This document shows positions 10,512 to 22,763 of a DNA stretch of 64,000 bases, piece after piece. The notes under the pieces were generated by a model. That model worked only from the letters and a program-made list of their open reading frames with translations. It was not told where the DNA came from and ran no database searches. The stretch's first letter is position 1. Every line of letters begins with the position of its first letter. The stretch spans positions 2,480,001 to 2,544,000 of the forward strand of contig NC_003283.11 of NCBI RefSeq assembly GCF_000002985.6. Direction: 5' to 3'. Position numbers and translations under genes: made by a program. This DNA is from Caenorhabditis elegans (taxonomy: Eukaryota > Nematoda > Chromadorea > Rhabditida > Rhabditidae).

Positions 10512-12701
10512 ATGCGACGAGTCGGCGATGCTGAGGAAAAAATTGAAAAATCAGATGAAATGTCGGAGAATTCCAGGAAGACTTCAAAAATATTGTGTTG
10601 CAATCTGACGCGATATTTGATTTTGATTCTGACGTAAGTTTTGAGAATGTTCGATCACTTTATATTACAGGAACAAAAAATTCTGAGATTGCGTATTGCG
10701 CAACACAATTGACGCGCAAAATGTCTCGTAGCGAAAACTACAGTAACTCTTTAAATGACTACTGTAGCACTTGTGTCGATTTATGGGGATCTCGATTTTT
10801 TTTTTGGCGAATTGTGACAGAACAGCGTTATTCCATTTTCGGGTTGTGTCAAAGTGTCTCATTCCGGCTTGATCTACGTAGATCTACAAAAAATGCGGGA
10901 AACGAGACGCAGAGTTCTCAACTGATTTCGCATGGTTAAGAACGTGCTGACGACACAATTTTTTGGAAAAAAAATCCCGCATTTTTGTAGATCAAACCGT
11001 GATGGGTCAGCCTAGCACCTTTATTTCTTCGTATTATTTTAGCTTTTTTTTTGGCTCAATTTTACTATTCTATCGATAAATCGATAATTAAGCAAAAAGT
11101 GAGAAAATATAACGAAGAAACGAAGGGAAATTCATTTCAAAAATCGAGATCCCGTAAATCGACACCAGCGCTACAGTAGTCACTTAAAGAATTACTGTAG
11201 TTTTCGCTACGAGATATTTTGCGCGTCAAATATGTTGCCCAATACGCATTCTCAGAATTCAACGTTCCCATAATACCAAAACTTCTTCAGATTAACATGT
11301 CTGACACTGCTCCAAATGAACTCATTGGCGTTCAATTTCACAGTAATCTGTATGTCAGATGTCTCAGACGATTACCATATCACTCATCCAAACGAAACTC
11401 ATTGGTTTGAAGATAGTAACATGAAATCTCTGGTATTTTCATCGATGGCAGTCGGCGGCCTATTAGGATTATTAATTGCTATGCCATTAATGCATCGAGT
11501 CGGTGTTCGTCTAGTATTGAGCATTTGTGGTGTATTCTCAATACTCGGAACCATACTATTCCCGCTAGCTGTCGAGTGGAACTTTTTCAGCGTTCTTGTA
11601 GTGCGATTTCTACAAGGATTGGGGATTAGTATGGTCTTTACAGTTCTGGGCTCCGTGCCGACAGCATGGGCTCCAAATAATGAATCTGGCACTTTTTTGG
11701 CAGTTCTATCGTGTGCATTCCAGTGGAGTAACGTGATCTGCATGCCAATTTCTGGATTCCTATGTGAATCATCCTGGGGGTGGAGATCGATCTACTACCT
11801 CTTCGGAATTGTCACCATAGTATTTTTCCTGGCGTTCTACTTTTTCTACACAGATTCTCCGACAGATCATAGGAATGTTTCGAACAAAGAGTTAAGCCTT
11901 ATCTTGCAAGATAAGACTGTAACTCATAAGGAACCAGTTCCATATTTGGCTATTTGCAAGGATCCTTGTGTGCTTGTCACTTGGATGTCCAACATCGGTG
12001 GAAACCTCGGATTTTTAACCTTGGTACTCTACGGTCCAACCTATTTGCGTGAAGTTTTGAATTTCGAAGTTCGCGGAACTGGCTTCGCTAGTGCTCTTCC
12101 ATTCTTGCTCTCAGCAGCTGTCAAATCTATAGCCGGACAGCTATCAGATCGCTGTGATTTTGTATCAGAACGGGTTAGATTTACAATTTGCGGAATCGTT
12201 GCAAGACTCGGCTTGGCAATCGGTTATATCGGAATGGCAACGACGTCGAGCAGGCTAGTGGCTCAAATTGCGTTCACTTTTTCGATTGCTGTATCCGGAC
12301 TGAACATTATGGGAACAGTGAAATGTCTACAGCTGGTCAGTTGTTCGAAATTCCATTCTTTTTCTGATCCTGCTTAATGTCTCCAACTCTTTTCAATATT
12401 GACTCAGCCTATTAACCTCTGCACTTTTCAGCGCTGCAAACAACATGTGCACTTTGCCGTCTCCGTCATCGCACTCATGGCCTATGTGATTCAATTCGGC
12501 GCGCCAATCCTCGTCGGAATCATTTGTCCAGATAACACCGCAGAACAGTGGGGATGGTTCTTCTTGATCGTCGGAATTATTGTGTTCGTCACAAGTGCAC
12601 CCTTTCCATGGTTTACAACTGCCGAGCCAGCCGACTACACGCTATCCAGGGAAAAACAGTTGGAAATTGCGAAACACAAAGAATTGCAGGAATGTTGCTG
12701 A
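10512..12701 (+). CDS. SLC17-like major facilitator transporter (copy A)
   Basis: Three exons, 10512-10633, 11291-12335 and 12432-12701, give 478 residues in frame. The protein has a charged N-terminus (MRRVGDAEEKIEKSDEMSEN), a first helix ending TVICMSDVSDDY, then HWFEDSNMKS, and about eleven more helices. The segment VRFLQGLGISMVFTVLG and GGNLGFLTLVLYGPTYLREV are typical of the sodium/phosphate and vesicular anion carrier group. The last exon carries the final two helices and a short hydrophilic tail. A polyadenylation signal AATAAA follows at 12,787. The first intron hosts two foldbacks. The long second exon is undivided, whereas the next gene breaks the same region with six introns. The substrate is unknown. 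Confidence 0.9.
10679..11255. repeat. Foldback with a second foldback inserted, intron 1 of copy A
   Basis: Outer arms ACGCGCAAAATGTCTCGTAG and its complement near 11,220 belong to the family at 7,956. A GTAGATC foldback (10,848-11,021) sits inside. The element fills almost the whole intron. Confidence 0.75.
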
Positions 12702-14234
12702 ACGATTGTGTTGTTTTGCAATTATATTGCTTGTTGCATCATTTATTTGATCTCGCTCCTCGGGATTTTTTTTCGAATTTAAAATTAATAAAATTCTTAT
12801 TATTATTTCATATCTGTTCCAGGAATATTAGAAAGAAATCTAAAATGAAGGAAAACTGACGGTTTTAGATTGAAAAATTGTAAAATAATTTTATGGCGGT
12901 TCAAAAAAGGTTTCAGCTAAAATTTCAGCTAAAATCTCCATTTTCGTGTCAGTTGCCGGATATTGTTAGAAGAGTTTCATCCTTAATTACACAAATTTCC
13001 GGAATTGAAATTTCCGGAAAATCGGCAAATTGCCGGAATTGAAATTTCCGGAAAATCGGCAAATTGCCGGAATTGAAAAGTTTTTGACAAATCGGCAACT
13101 TGCCGGAGTTGAAAATTTCCGGCAAATTGTCAAATTACCGGGATTGAACATTTTCTTTCGAAAAGTAGGCAAAATTAGCTTTTTTTCATCGAAATTTTGA
13201 ACCGTCATACAATTTTTTTGAGAAGCCTCATTGCAAAATTCGTTCATTTCGGAATTTTTGAGCGCATGTAAACAAAAAACCAATCCCGTTAGTCATTTTT
13301 TTAACGATTTTTGACGATAAAAGCTCTCCAATAAATAGTGCAAATTGGGATATTTCCAGTAATTCAAAATAGGGTATGCGGCGATCGCCGTTCGACAAAT
13401 TTTTTGCCGGTTTCCCGATTTGCCCAAAATTTCCAGCGATTGCCATTTTTCCGGCATATTCGGGAATCGGCAATTTGTTGGTTTGCTAAGTTGCCAAAAA
13501 TTTTCAATTCGGGCATTTTGCCGATTTGCCGGACATCCCTGGTTCAGGTCTTCAAATGCTTACTGTATCTCAGCATCTGAGCAACAAAGAGTAATATTCC
13601 ACAGACCAAGCATCTTCTAGAACCATTATCAGGTAAGAACGAAGCCTTCGGTGCAATAAATACCCCAAAAGCTGTATCAAAAGTGCACCAAGAAGTGATC
13701 AAATTTCTTGACTCATTGTAGAGAAAAAATCAAAAGATCGACTCGATAACACAGACAGATTGGAGATCAAACAACTAGAATGTAAATGCGTAGATGACGA
13801 ATTTGTTTCGCAACCGAACGGAGAAAAAGCTGTCTTTTGTCATGATTATCATTATTTCAATTTCAATGAATCAATTCTGATTCAATGATCCGCAAGCCGT
13901 ATTCGAACGTCGTAGATCACTTTTTGAAATTCCATCACTCAGTCCTACATTGTGCAATAATGATGACATTTCCATGTGTTACACAGTCAGTCCGGTACCA
14001 CGAGGGCTGGCTGAGTGCTCTTTGTTCGCGCTCAACGCCTGCCTGCGTCTTGGCAATTTTCCCCTATCCCACTTGAACTCAACTGTTTTCAGTTCAAATA
14101 TTCAAAAATTCCGATGTTTGTTGCATTTTTTTCCCGTATATCATCCCTTTTTCAGTACGGAAGAGTATTCGGAAGAGCTCACAGAACCAGCGAATGCAAA
14201 TCGGGCCTAGAATTTGATACAAAAACGGCGGAAA
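12702..14234. other. Gap between the two SLC17-like genes
   Basis: Two GGCAAATTGCCGG-type blocks (12,950-13,170 and 13,380-13,540) occupy the left half. From about 13,540 to 14,230 the sequence is unique, and it probably holds the promoter of the next gene. Short open frames there (for example near 13,950-14,210) have no recognisable product. Confidence 0.5.
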
Positions 14235-17200
14235 ATGCGTGTAACAGGTGACTACGAGATGGTGAAGGTCGTCGGCGGCGGTGATTCGGATATTTTCGAG
14301 ACTCCACAGCGGAAAATTTCCAATTTCGTGTTTTGGAATCAGACGCGGGTCTTCATTTTGATTCTCTCGTAAGCTTTTTTCTCTGCGTTTTCACCGAAAA
14401 ACCAGGTCATTTTCAGCCTAACATGCATGACATTAACCCAAATCAACTCTCAAATCTTCACATTTACTGTGATATGTATGGATGATCTAATTGTGGAGCA
14501 GCAGACGAGCAACTTGACGGGTAAGTCTAATAATTTTTGATTTTTAAGCAAAAAAAATCAATTTCAGAACCCCACTGGATCGAAGGAACTACTGAAAAAT
14601 CGATTTTATTCTCGGCAACAGCGATCGGCGCCCTGGTAGCACTTATTCCCTCGGTACCCATCCTTAACAGTCTGGGAGTCAGGTTTGTAGTTGATTTTTG
14701 CCATTTTTTGTTGAAATTTGATTTGAAAACCTACACAAATCGGCGACGTTTTCAGTTGTTGTAGTTGTTTATTGACGCTGTTGACGTCTCCTGAAAAAAG
14801 AAATGTCTTAAAAAAATTTTAATTTTGCGATTAAAAATTATGAGTTTACGCAAGAGTTTTTGAAGAAAAAGTCTTTTTTTAAGTAATTTTAAATAATTTT
14901 CGACATTTTTTAATTGAAAACCATCGACGAATGGTTGAAAAATCAAGAAAATTGAGCAAAAATGAGGAAAAATGAAGAAAAACAACTAAAAATTAATTCG
15001 ATCGGCACGACGGGTCTCGCCACGAAAATGGTTGACTACTGTAGCTCAGAAATTTTATTTTGACTATTTTAAGATTTTCCCTTGAATTTTTGGGGAAAAA
15101 TCACTGAAATTTGTTGAATAATTAGGAAAATTGAGCGAAAATTAACAAAATCGAGAGAAAATTGCAAAAAATTTGAAAATTTAGCAAAAACGATGGGTTT
15201 CGACCCAAAAAATTGGATTTTCGTCTGTTTTCATAGTTTTTTGATCGATTTTTCATTCAACAGTTTTACTTTAAAAATCGCAGAAATTAATTTGAGCGGC
15301 GCGGCGGGTCTCGCCACGATAACGCAGGACTACTGTACCGGAGAACTTGTTATGTGTGGTTTATTTAATAAAAATCGGAAAATCAACTAGTTTTTGACGG
15401 AAAATTGATTATTTTTCAAGCAAATTGTCGCAAAAAAATCGAAAAATTAATTTTCAGACTAACCTTGTCATTTTGCGGACTCTGCTCCACACTTGGCACC
15501 TTCTTCACACCGCTCGCCGTCACTTATAGCTTTTACCTCGTCGTTTTCTGCCGTGTTCTTCAGGGAATCGGGATAAGTGTGATTCTGACAGTTCTCGGTG
15601 TAATTCCTTCATATTGGTCGCCAAAAACCGAATACAGTACCTATTTGGCGATATTATCGTGTGCCTGGCAGGTTTGTTGCAGTAGAGCGCGTTTGCAGCA
15701 ATTTTGGGGTTTAAACACGTTTTTTTCAGTTTTCAAATGTGATTTTCATGCCGATTTCGGGGATTTTGTGCGATTCTTCGTTCGGTTGGCGGTCGATTTA
15801 TTATGTTTTCGGCGTGGCTACTGGGTTTTTTTATTTCGTGTTTTTCATGTTTTACACGGATATTCCCGGAATTCATAAGTAGGTTTTACAACAAAAATTT
15901 AAAAAAAAAACATTATTTTTTCTTTGACGGCCGAAAAAAATTCGGTGGCCTAGTTTTATAAAAAGTTCTGCCACCAACTTTTGTTTGGAAAATTCGGCCG
16001 CCACCTTTTGTGGAAAACTCGACCACCCTTTTTGTGTGGAAAACTCGGTCACCAATATAGTGTAGAAACCTCGGCCACCACCTTTTATGGAAATTCGGCC
16101 ACGAACTCAGCATAGAAAACTCGGCCAGCAATTTAGAGTAAAAACTCGGCCACTAATTTAGTATGGAAATATCGGTCACTAATTCGGTGTACAAATCTCT
16201 GCCATGAATTCCGTATAAAAAACTCGGTCACCAATTTTGTATAGAAAACTCGGCCACCACCTTTTTGCGGAAAACTCGGCCACCATTTTCGAATATTAAA
16301 CTAGGCCACAAAAATATTTTAAAAACTAGGCCACCAACTTATTTTAAAAACTTGGACACCAACTTATTATGAAACTCGGCCACCATTTAGAATAGAAAAC
16401 CCGGCCACCAATTTCGTAAAGAGACCTCGGCCACCAATTTCGTAAAGAGACCTCGGCCGAATAACTTATAAAGAAAGTTCGGCCACCACCCTTTTATGAA
16501 AAAAAACTCGACCACCAGTTTAGTATTGAAAACTCGGCCACCAACATTTTATTAAAACTCGGCCACCAATTTCGTTTTGAAAACTCGGCCACAAACTTTG
16601 GATTATAAGTTAGGCCGCTAATTTTTTCGAAAATTTCCAGAAACGTCTCCGAAAAAGAGCTCGGCCAAATCGTCGAAGGAAAACCCGAGCACACTGTCCG
16701 TGAAGCCGTCCCATACTGGAAAATTTGCACAGACCGCTGTGTTCTGTCTGCGTGGGTGAGCTTCCTTGGCGGAAACCTCGGCTTCATCACCCTGCTTCTG
16801 TACGGACCAACTTATCTTCGAGAAGTTCTGCAATTCGATGTGAGGTCGACTGGATATATCAACGCGTTACCGTATGCTCTTTGTGCGATCTATAAATTTG
16901 GCGCCGGCAAAATTTCGGACCGGGTTACTTTTGCCAGTGATAAGGTTCGTTGTACAGAGTTTTTAGGTCTTGGTGCCGGCCTAGCGCCTGCCTGCATGAT
17001 GCTTGCCTGACGCTTTCCTGACGCCTGCCTGATGCTTGCCTGACGCCTGCCTGACACCTGCCTGCCGGACACCTGCCTAACTCTTGCCTAGCGCCTGCTT
17101 GACGCCGACCTGACACTTGCCTGATGCGTGCCTGACGCTTGCCTGGCGCCTATCTGATTCTTGCCTGTCGCTTGCCTAGCACCTGCCTGGCGCCTTCTTG

Positions 17201-19001
17201 ACACCTGCCTAACGCTTGCCTAGTGCCTGCCAGACGCTTTTTTGACACCTGCCTGGAGCCTGCCTGACGCTTGCCTGAGCTTGACTCGCACTTGCCTCAC
17301 GTCAGTCTGACGCTTACCTGAAAAATACCTGACACCCACCTGACGCTTGTCCGACTATTGCCTGGAGCATGCCTGGCGCCTGCCTAACAATTGCCTGACG
17401 CCAGCCGGACACCTGCCTGATGCTTGCCTGACACCTGCCTGACACCTACCTGGCGCTTGCCTGACTCCTGCCTAGCGCCTGCCTAGTACCTGCCTGGCGC
17501 CTACCTGTTGCCTACCTCGCGCCTACATGTCGCCTGCCTTATTTAACACTCTTTTTCCAGGCAATCTACACATTCTGGCTCTTCTCCTCGATCATCGGAC
17601 TCGGCATCGGCTACATAATCATGGCGTGGACTTCCGACCGAAACGTGGCCTTCGTTGCATTTGCCTTTGCCGTTGTCACGTCCGGTCTTATCATAATGGC
17701 ATGTGTCAAGTGCCTGGCAATGAGATGTCAGCAGCATTGTCACTTTGCTGTCAGTGCGATCTCCTTCCTGTCGTACTGTGTTCAGTTCATCTCGCCGTTA
17801 GGAGTCGGCATTTTGTGTCCGGATAATACGCCAGATCAGGTAGCTTTTTGGGCGGGAAAACTACGGCACTCCGCATCTGGCCATGCACGCTCGCGTGTTG
17901 TTTATCATAATGCCGCTAGCACGGAGCGTCGTTTGCAGAGTCTCACGTGGTGTCAGAGTGTCCCATTTCGGTGTGATCTACGAAGATCTACAAAAAGTGC
18001 GGGAGAAGAGACGCAGAGTTTTCAACTGATTTTGCATGGTTAAGAACGTGCTGACGTCAAATTTTTTTGAGAAAAAAAATCCCGCATTTTTTGTAGATCA
18101 AACCGTAATGGGACGGAGTCTCACGATGTGTCAACGTGTCTCAGTCGGCTTGATCTACGTAGATCTACAAAAAATGCGGGAGAAGAGACGCAGACTTATT
18201 CTCTGATTTTGCATGAGTAAGAGCGTGCTGGCGTCACATTTTTGTCGGCAAAAAATTCCCGCATTTTTTGTAGATCAAACCGTAATGGGACGGAGTCTCA
18301 CGATGTGTCAACGTGTCTCAGTCGGCTTGATCTACGTAGATCTACAAAAAATGCGGGAGAAGAGACGCAGACTTATTCTCTGATTTTGCATGAGTAAGAG
18401 CGTGCTGGCGTCACATTTTTGTCGGCAAAAAATTCCCGCATTTTTTGTAGATCAAACCGTAATGGGACGGAGTCTCACGATGTGTCAACGTGTCTCAGTC
18501 GGCTTGATCTACGTAGATCTACAAAAAATGCGGGAGAAGAGACGCAGAGTTTTCAACTGATTTTGCATGGTTAAGAACGTGCTGGCGTCACATTTTTGTC
18601 GGCAAAAAATTCCCACATTTCTTGTAGATCAAACCTTAATGGGACGGAGTCTCACGATGTGTCAACGTGTCTCAGTCGGCTTGATCTACGTAGATCTACA
18701 AAAAATGCGGGAGAAGAGACGCAGAGTTTTCAACTGATTTTGCATGGTTAAGAACGTGCGAATTCCCGCATTTTTTGTAGATCAAACCGTAATATGACAG
18801 ATTGGCACCCAAAAAACACTGTAAACTTTCTGTCCTTTCCCATCATTTTTCTGTATCAATTTTTTGTTTTAGTGGTCACGCCTGTTCATCATCATCACCC
18901 TTATCATGATTATCACCAACGCTCCATTCCCATGGTTGACCACTCAACAAGCCGCTAATTATACGAAACGAAAAGATCCAAAGGCATTCGAGAAGTGTTA
19001 G
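14235..19001 (+). CDS. SLC17-like major facilitator transporter (copy B)
   Basis: Eight exons: 14235-14368, 14417-14520, 14568-14682, 15458-15671, 15730-15878, 16641-16944, 17561-17839 and 18873-19001. They join in frame to 475 residues. The sequence tracks copy A throughout: LTCMTLTQINSQIFTFTVIC, EPHWIEGTTEKS, CRVLQGIGISVILTVLG, GGNLGFITLLLYGPTYLREV, and a last exon with ITNAPFPWLTTQQAANYTK. It should be a 12-helix membrane carrier of phosphate or organic anions; the substrate is unknown. Introns 5, 6 and 7 are swollen by three different tandem arrays. AATAAA lies at 19,095. Copy A lacks introns at most of these positions, so intron number has changed since duplication. Confidence 0.9.
15950..16615. 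repeat. 26-bp minisatellite in intron 5
   Basis: About 25 diverged units of the form AAAACTCGGCCACCAATTT plus a few bases. Two adjacent copies at about 16,421 share GAGACCTCGGCCACCAATTT and give a 26-bp period. It fills most of the 762-base intron. Confidence 0.85.
16982..17540. repeat. 11-bp minisatellite in intron 6
   Basis: Roughly fifty units of the kind GACGCCTGCCT, GACACCTGCCT and GATGCTTGCCT run through nearly the whole 616-base intron. Confidence 0.85.
17940..18803. repeat. 177-bp tandem array of GTAGATC foldbacks in intron 7
   Basis: Unit boundaries (GTCTCACGATGTG) fall at 18,118, 18,295, 18,472 and 18,649, exactly 177 bases apart, with an older unit before and a shortened one after. 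Each unit is itself a foldback. Units starting at 18,118 and 18,295 look identical. Units at 18,472 and 18,649 share a variant middle (GAGTTTTCAACTGATTTTGC). Confidence 0.9.
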
Positions 19002-21050
19002 CGGTGCTCTTTTTTTTGTCCTGACGTTATATGTAGATTTTGATTGGTTTTTTGAGTTTTTTTTTTACCCAAAGAAAGTTTTATTTGAAAATTGAATAAA
19101 TTTGTTTCTTTTTTTAGTTTTGAAAAAATCGATTTTTTTTCAATACTTCGATTTGCTAGAGTTTTGGAAAATCACGTGGTGTCAGAGTGCCCCATTTTGG
19201 TTTGATATACGTAGATCTACAAAAAATGCGGCAGACTTTTCAACTGATTTTGCATGGTTAAGAACGTGCAGACGTCACATTTTTTGGGGGCGAAAATTCC
19301 CGCATTTCTTGTAGATCAAACCGTAATGGGGCAGCCTGGCACCACGAAAATTATTTTTTCAGCACAAAAGATTTTAACTTGACTTCAAAAGGTTTTAACA
19401 AATCATTACAGTAAAAAACACTTGAAGTAGGCTCCGCCTATATCTTGGCTTTCAAAAAAAATTTTTATTTTTATTCGCATTTTCTTCTCACTTAATTTCA
19501 GTTCTCTTGAAGTTTTCAAAATAATTATTTTTTTAATTAATATAATAATTTATGCCTGAAATTATTTACCTATTTTTTTGAGGAGTTGTCGAACTTTGAA
19601 ATGGTTTTAAAAAACATTGCAGAGCGGAGCAAATTAGGAGCAAATTTTTATAAACTTCAATTTTTAGTAATGAGAAACAATTTTTAAGGGTGGACTACCT
19701 CAGGTTTGGATGACAAATTTGGCAAATAAGCAAATTGCCGGTTTTCCAATTTGCCGGAAATTTTAATTTTCGGTAAATTGCCGATTTGCCGTTTGCCGAA
19801 AATCGATTTGCCGGAAGTTTTTAGAGGAATTTTTTATGAGACGGAAACCCTTAAAACTGTGCCTTTTTGGAAAATTTTTCCCTTTTTCTTTAGATATTTT
19901 CATAGAATTTACTTACTTTGCGTGCAATTTTGTCGATTAAAATTGAAATTCTGAAATTTTCAAATTTTCGTCATTTGCCATTTTTCCGTCAAATTCGGCA
20001 AGATTTGTGTGTTTCACTTTCGGCAATTTTAGCCGATTTGCCGCAAATTTTCAATTCCTCCAGTTTGCCAATTTGCCGGAAATTTTCAATTCCGGCAATT
20101 TGCCGCATTGCCGGAAATTTTCAATTCCGGCAATTTTCCGATTCGCCGGAAATTTTCAATTCCGGCAATTTTCCGATTTGCCGGAAAAAATCATTTGCCG
20201 CCCGCGATTTTTTTTTGAATTCCCGCGTAAATAAAAAACCTAGTTTTGGTATTGCTGTGCTCTCCAACTATATTAATTAGTTTTTTTTATTCCGGCAAAT
20301 CGGCCATTTGCCGGATTGCCGGTTTGTCGATTAGCCGGAAAATTTCAATAATTTTTTTTCCAAAAAAAAAATTCCTTAGGAAATTGAAATTTTGTTAATT
20401 TTCTTTTTTCATTTTTTTACCCAAATTCCCTAACCTAAATATTCCCGATCAAAGTGCATACAAAAAAACGGATCAATAATTCTGATCCAGTGGTCCAGTC
20501 ACACCAAAACGTTTGACCGAGTAAATACACTGCTGCTGCAGTAATGTTTTTTCTTCTTATTATTACTGCGTCTCTACGTGACTTGGGTCACTCTCCGATT
20601 TTTTAGGTGTCTTTTTGTTTCGTCCCATTTTTATCAGTTCACGTTTATTCCACGTGTCACATAAATTGAAGGTTTAATCCTCTTAATTTCAATTTTTGGT
20701 CGCTGGAATTTTGCGATAGTGAAACATTTTAAGCTTTCATTTTCCCCATTTTACTTTGAGTTTTCTGAAAAGTGTCAAAGTGTCCCATTTCGGTGTGATC
20801 TACCAAAAATGCAGGAATTTAGACGCAGACTTCTCAACAAATTTCGTATGGTTAAGAGTGTGCTGACGTCACATTTTTCTCTGCAACAAAGTCCCGCATT
20901 TTTTGTAGATCACACCAAAATGGGACTGTTTGACGGCACGTGTAAATTCTGAAAATTACCTGTTTTGCTTGCCCGATTTTTCTCCTTTTTGCGGCCGTGT
21001 GCTTTTTGCCAATTTTCAATATTTTCATTTCCAGAGCCCTCTCTACCATC
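19002..21050. other. Gap between SLC17 copy B and aldose epimerase
   Basis: Contains GTAGATC foldbacks (19,173-19,348 and 20,776-20,940) and a GGCAAATTGCCGG block (19,725-20,350). The less repetitive stretch is 20,400-20,770. No exon was recognised. TTTCATTTCCAG ends at 21,034, sixteen bases before the epimerase ATG, and is a likely spliced-leader acceptor. Confidence 0.55.
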
Positions 21051-22426
21051 ATGGCCTCAGGATTCATCGAAATTGCAAACAAGCAGGGTCTCACCGCGAC
21101 TCTTCTCCCGTTCGGTGCCACGTTGGCAAAATTAACATTTCCGGACAAAAACGGAAAGAATCAGGATTTGGTGTTAGGATTTGACACTATTGATGGTAAG
21201 ATTTTTGTCTAAATCTAAGCCTTAGTCTATGCCTATGCCTAAGTCTGAGCCTAAGCCTAGTCCTAAGCCTAAGCAAAAACCTTCTTTTCAGAATTCGAAA
21301 AAGACGCCGCCTCTATTGGAAAGACTGTCGGAAGAGTCGCGAATCGAATCAAAAACTCGACATTACACTTTGACGGGAAACAGTACACAATGACGCCCAA
21401 CAACGGGCCGCATTATCTTCACGGCGGGCCCAATGGACTGGGATATGTAAGATATTGAGCCTGAAATTATTTCCAGGATTTAATTCAATTTCAGAGAAAA
21501 TGGGAAGTAGTCCGCCACGCTCCAGAGTCGGTTTCCTTTAGCGTTCGGGCCAATGAGCAGGATGACGGGCTTCCTGGCGATGCGAAAATTGATGTGAGTT
21601 TTTTAAGCGCCTACACTTGGTGTCAGAGTGTCTCATTTAGGCTTGATCTACGTAGATCTACAAAAAATGCGGCAGAGTTCTCAACTGATTCCGAATGGTT
21701 AAGAACGTGCTGACGTCACATTTGTTTGGGCAAAAAATTCCCGCATTTTTTGTAGATCAAACCGTCTAAACAATTTTCCAGGTAACCTACACTGTAAATG
21801 ACCGTAACCAGCTCATCATCGAGCACCACGCGACATGCGACACCCCGGGCCTGCTCGCTCTCACCAATCACGCCTACTGGAACCTAGACGGCTCGGATAC
21901 CGTCGCCGAGCACTTTCTGGAGATGGAAGCCGACGAGTTCGTGGAGGTGGACGATACGTTCTGCCCAACTGGAGCCATCCGATCCGTCACCGACACCGGA
22001 TTCGATTTTCGGAGTGGGAAGCAGCTGAAAGAGTCGGGGAAGGACGCGGAGGAGTTGCTGGATTTGGATAATGATTTAGTGATCACTAAGAAGACCCCGC
22101 CATCAACTCCATCGACTTACTTGAGATTTTGGAGCGAAAAGTCTGGAATTGAACTTTCCATCACAACTTCTTACCCGGTTATTCATCTCTATGCGTCGAA
22201 ATTTTTGGATTGTAAAGGCAAAAAGGGGGAGCATTACAAGGCCAACAAGGCGTTGGCAATCGAGCCACAATTCCACTCGGCAGCTCCAAATTTTGTAAGT
22301 CATCTTGTTCTTGTAAAGTGTTTTAAAACAAATATCTGAATTTAGGATCACTTCCCCGACGTCTCTCTTCGCCCGGGAGACCACTACTGTCAGGAGATTG
22401 TCTACACATTTTCTCATGTTAATTGA
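21051..22426 (+). CDS. Aldose 1-epimerase (galactose mutarotase)
   Basis: Five exons: 21051-21195, 21292-21446, 21495-21593, 21782-22294 and 22346-22426, giving 330 residues, the normal family length. The enzyme interconverts alpha and beta anomers of aldoses such as galactose and glucose in the cytosol. Visible family signatures are GRVANRI (substrate-binding Arg), NNGPHYLHGG (conserved His), LTNHAYWNL with the catalytic-site His, and AIEPQFHSAAPNF with the catalytic Glu. There is no signal peptide or membrane segment. Intron 1 holds a short TTAGGC-like run and intron 3 a GTAGATC foldback. The downstream gap is short (337 bases) before a chemoreceptor on the same strand. From memory this may correspond to C01B4.6. 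Confidence 0.93.
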
Positions 22427-22763
22427 TCAATTTGTAAATTAATACTGTATTTATGAATATTTTCTGCTTTATTTCTTTTCCTCTGCCGAAGCCGAAGCCT
22501 AAGCCTAAGCCTAAAAATTAGCCTAAGTTTAGGCCTAATTAGGCCCACGCTAAAGACTAGACCTTAGCCTAAGACTAGATAAGCCTAGTTTTTATTACTT
22601 TCATAGTTTCTGCGTTGCTCTATGTAGCTGTGGATGTTGACTTCTAACACCTGGTGTTGTTTTGATATTAAATAATAATTTTTGGCAATACCTTTCTAGC
22701 CTATAATTACATTTCTCCTATAGCCTAGAAAAATTGTTTCAAAACGTTTACGCTTTTTGGCAC
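22427..22763. other. Short gap with TTAGGC-like array
   Basis: A degenerate CCTAAG array (22,485-22,590, GCCTAAGCCTAAGCC core) is followed by AT-rich sequence up to the receptor ATG. Nothing else was recognised. Confidence 0.6.

Noticed and set aside
17940-18803. Regularly spaced repeats resembling a CRISPR array
   Set aside because: The context is a eukaryotic intron, the whole 177-bp unit repeats rather than only a short repeat, and there are no variable spacers.
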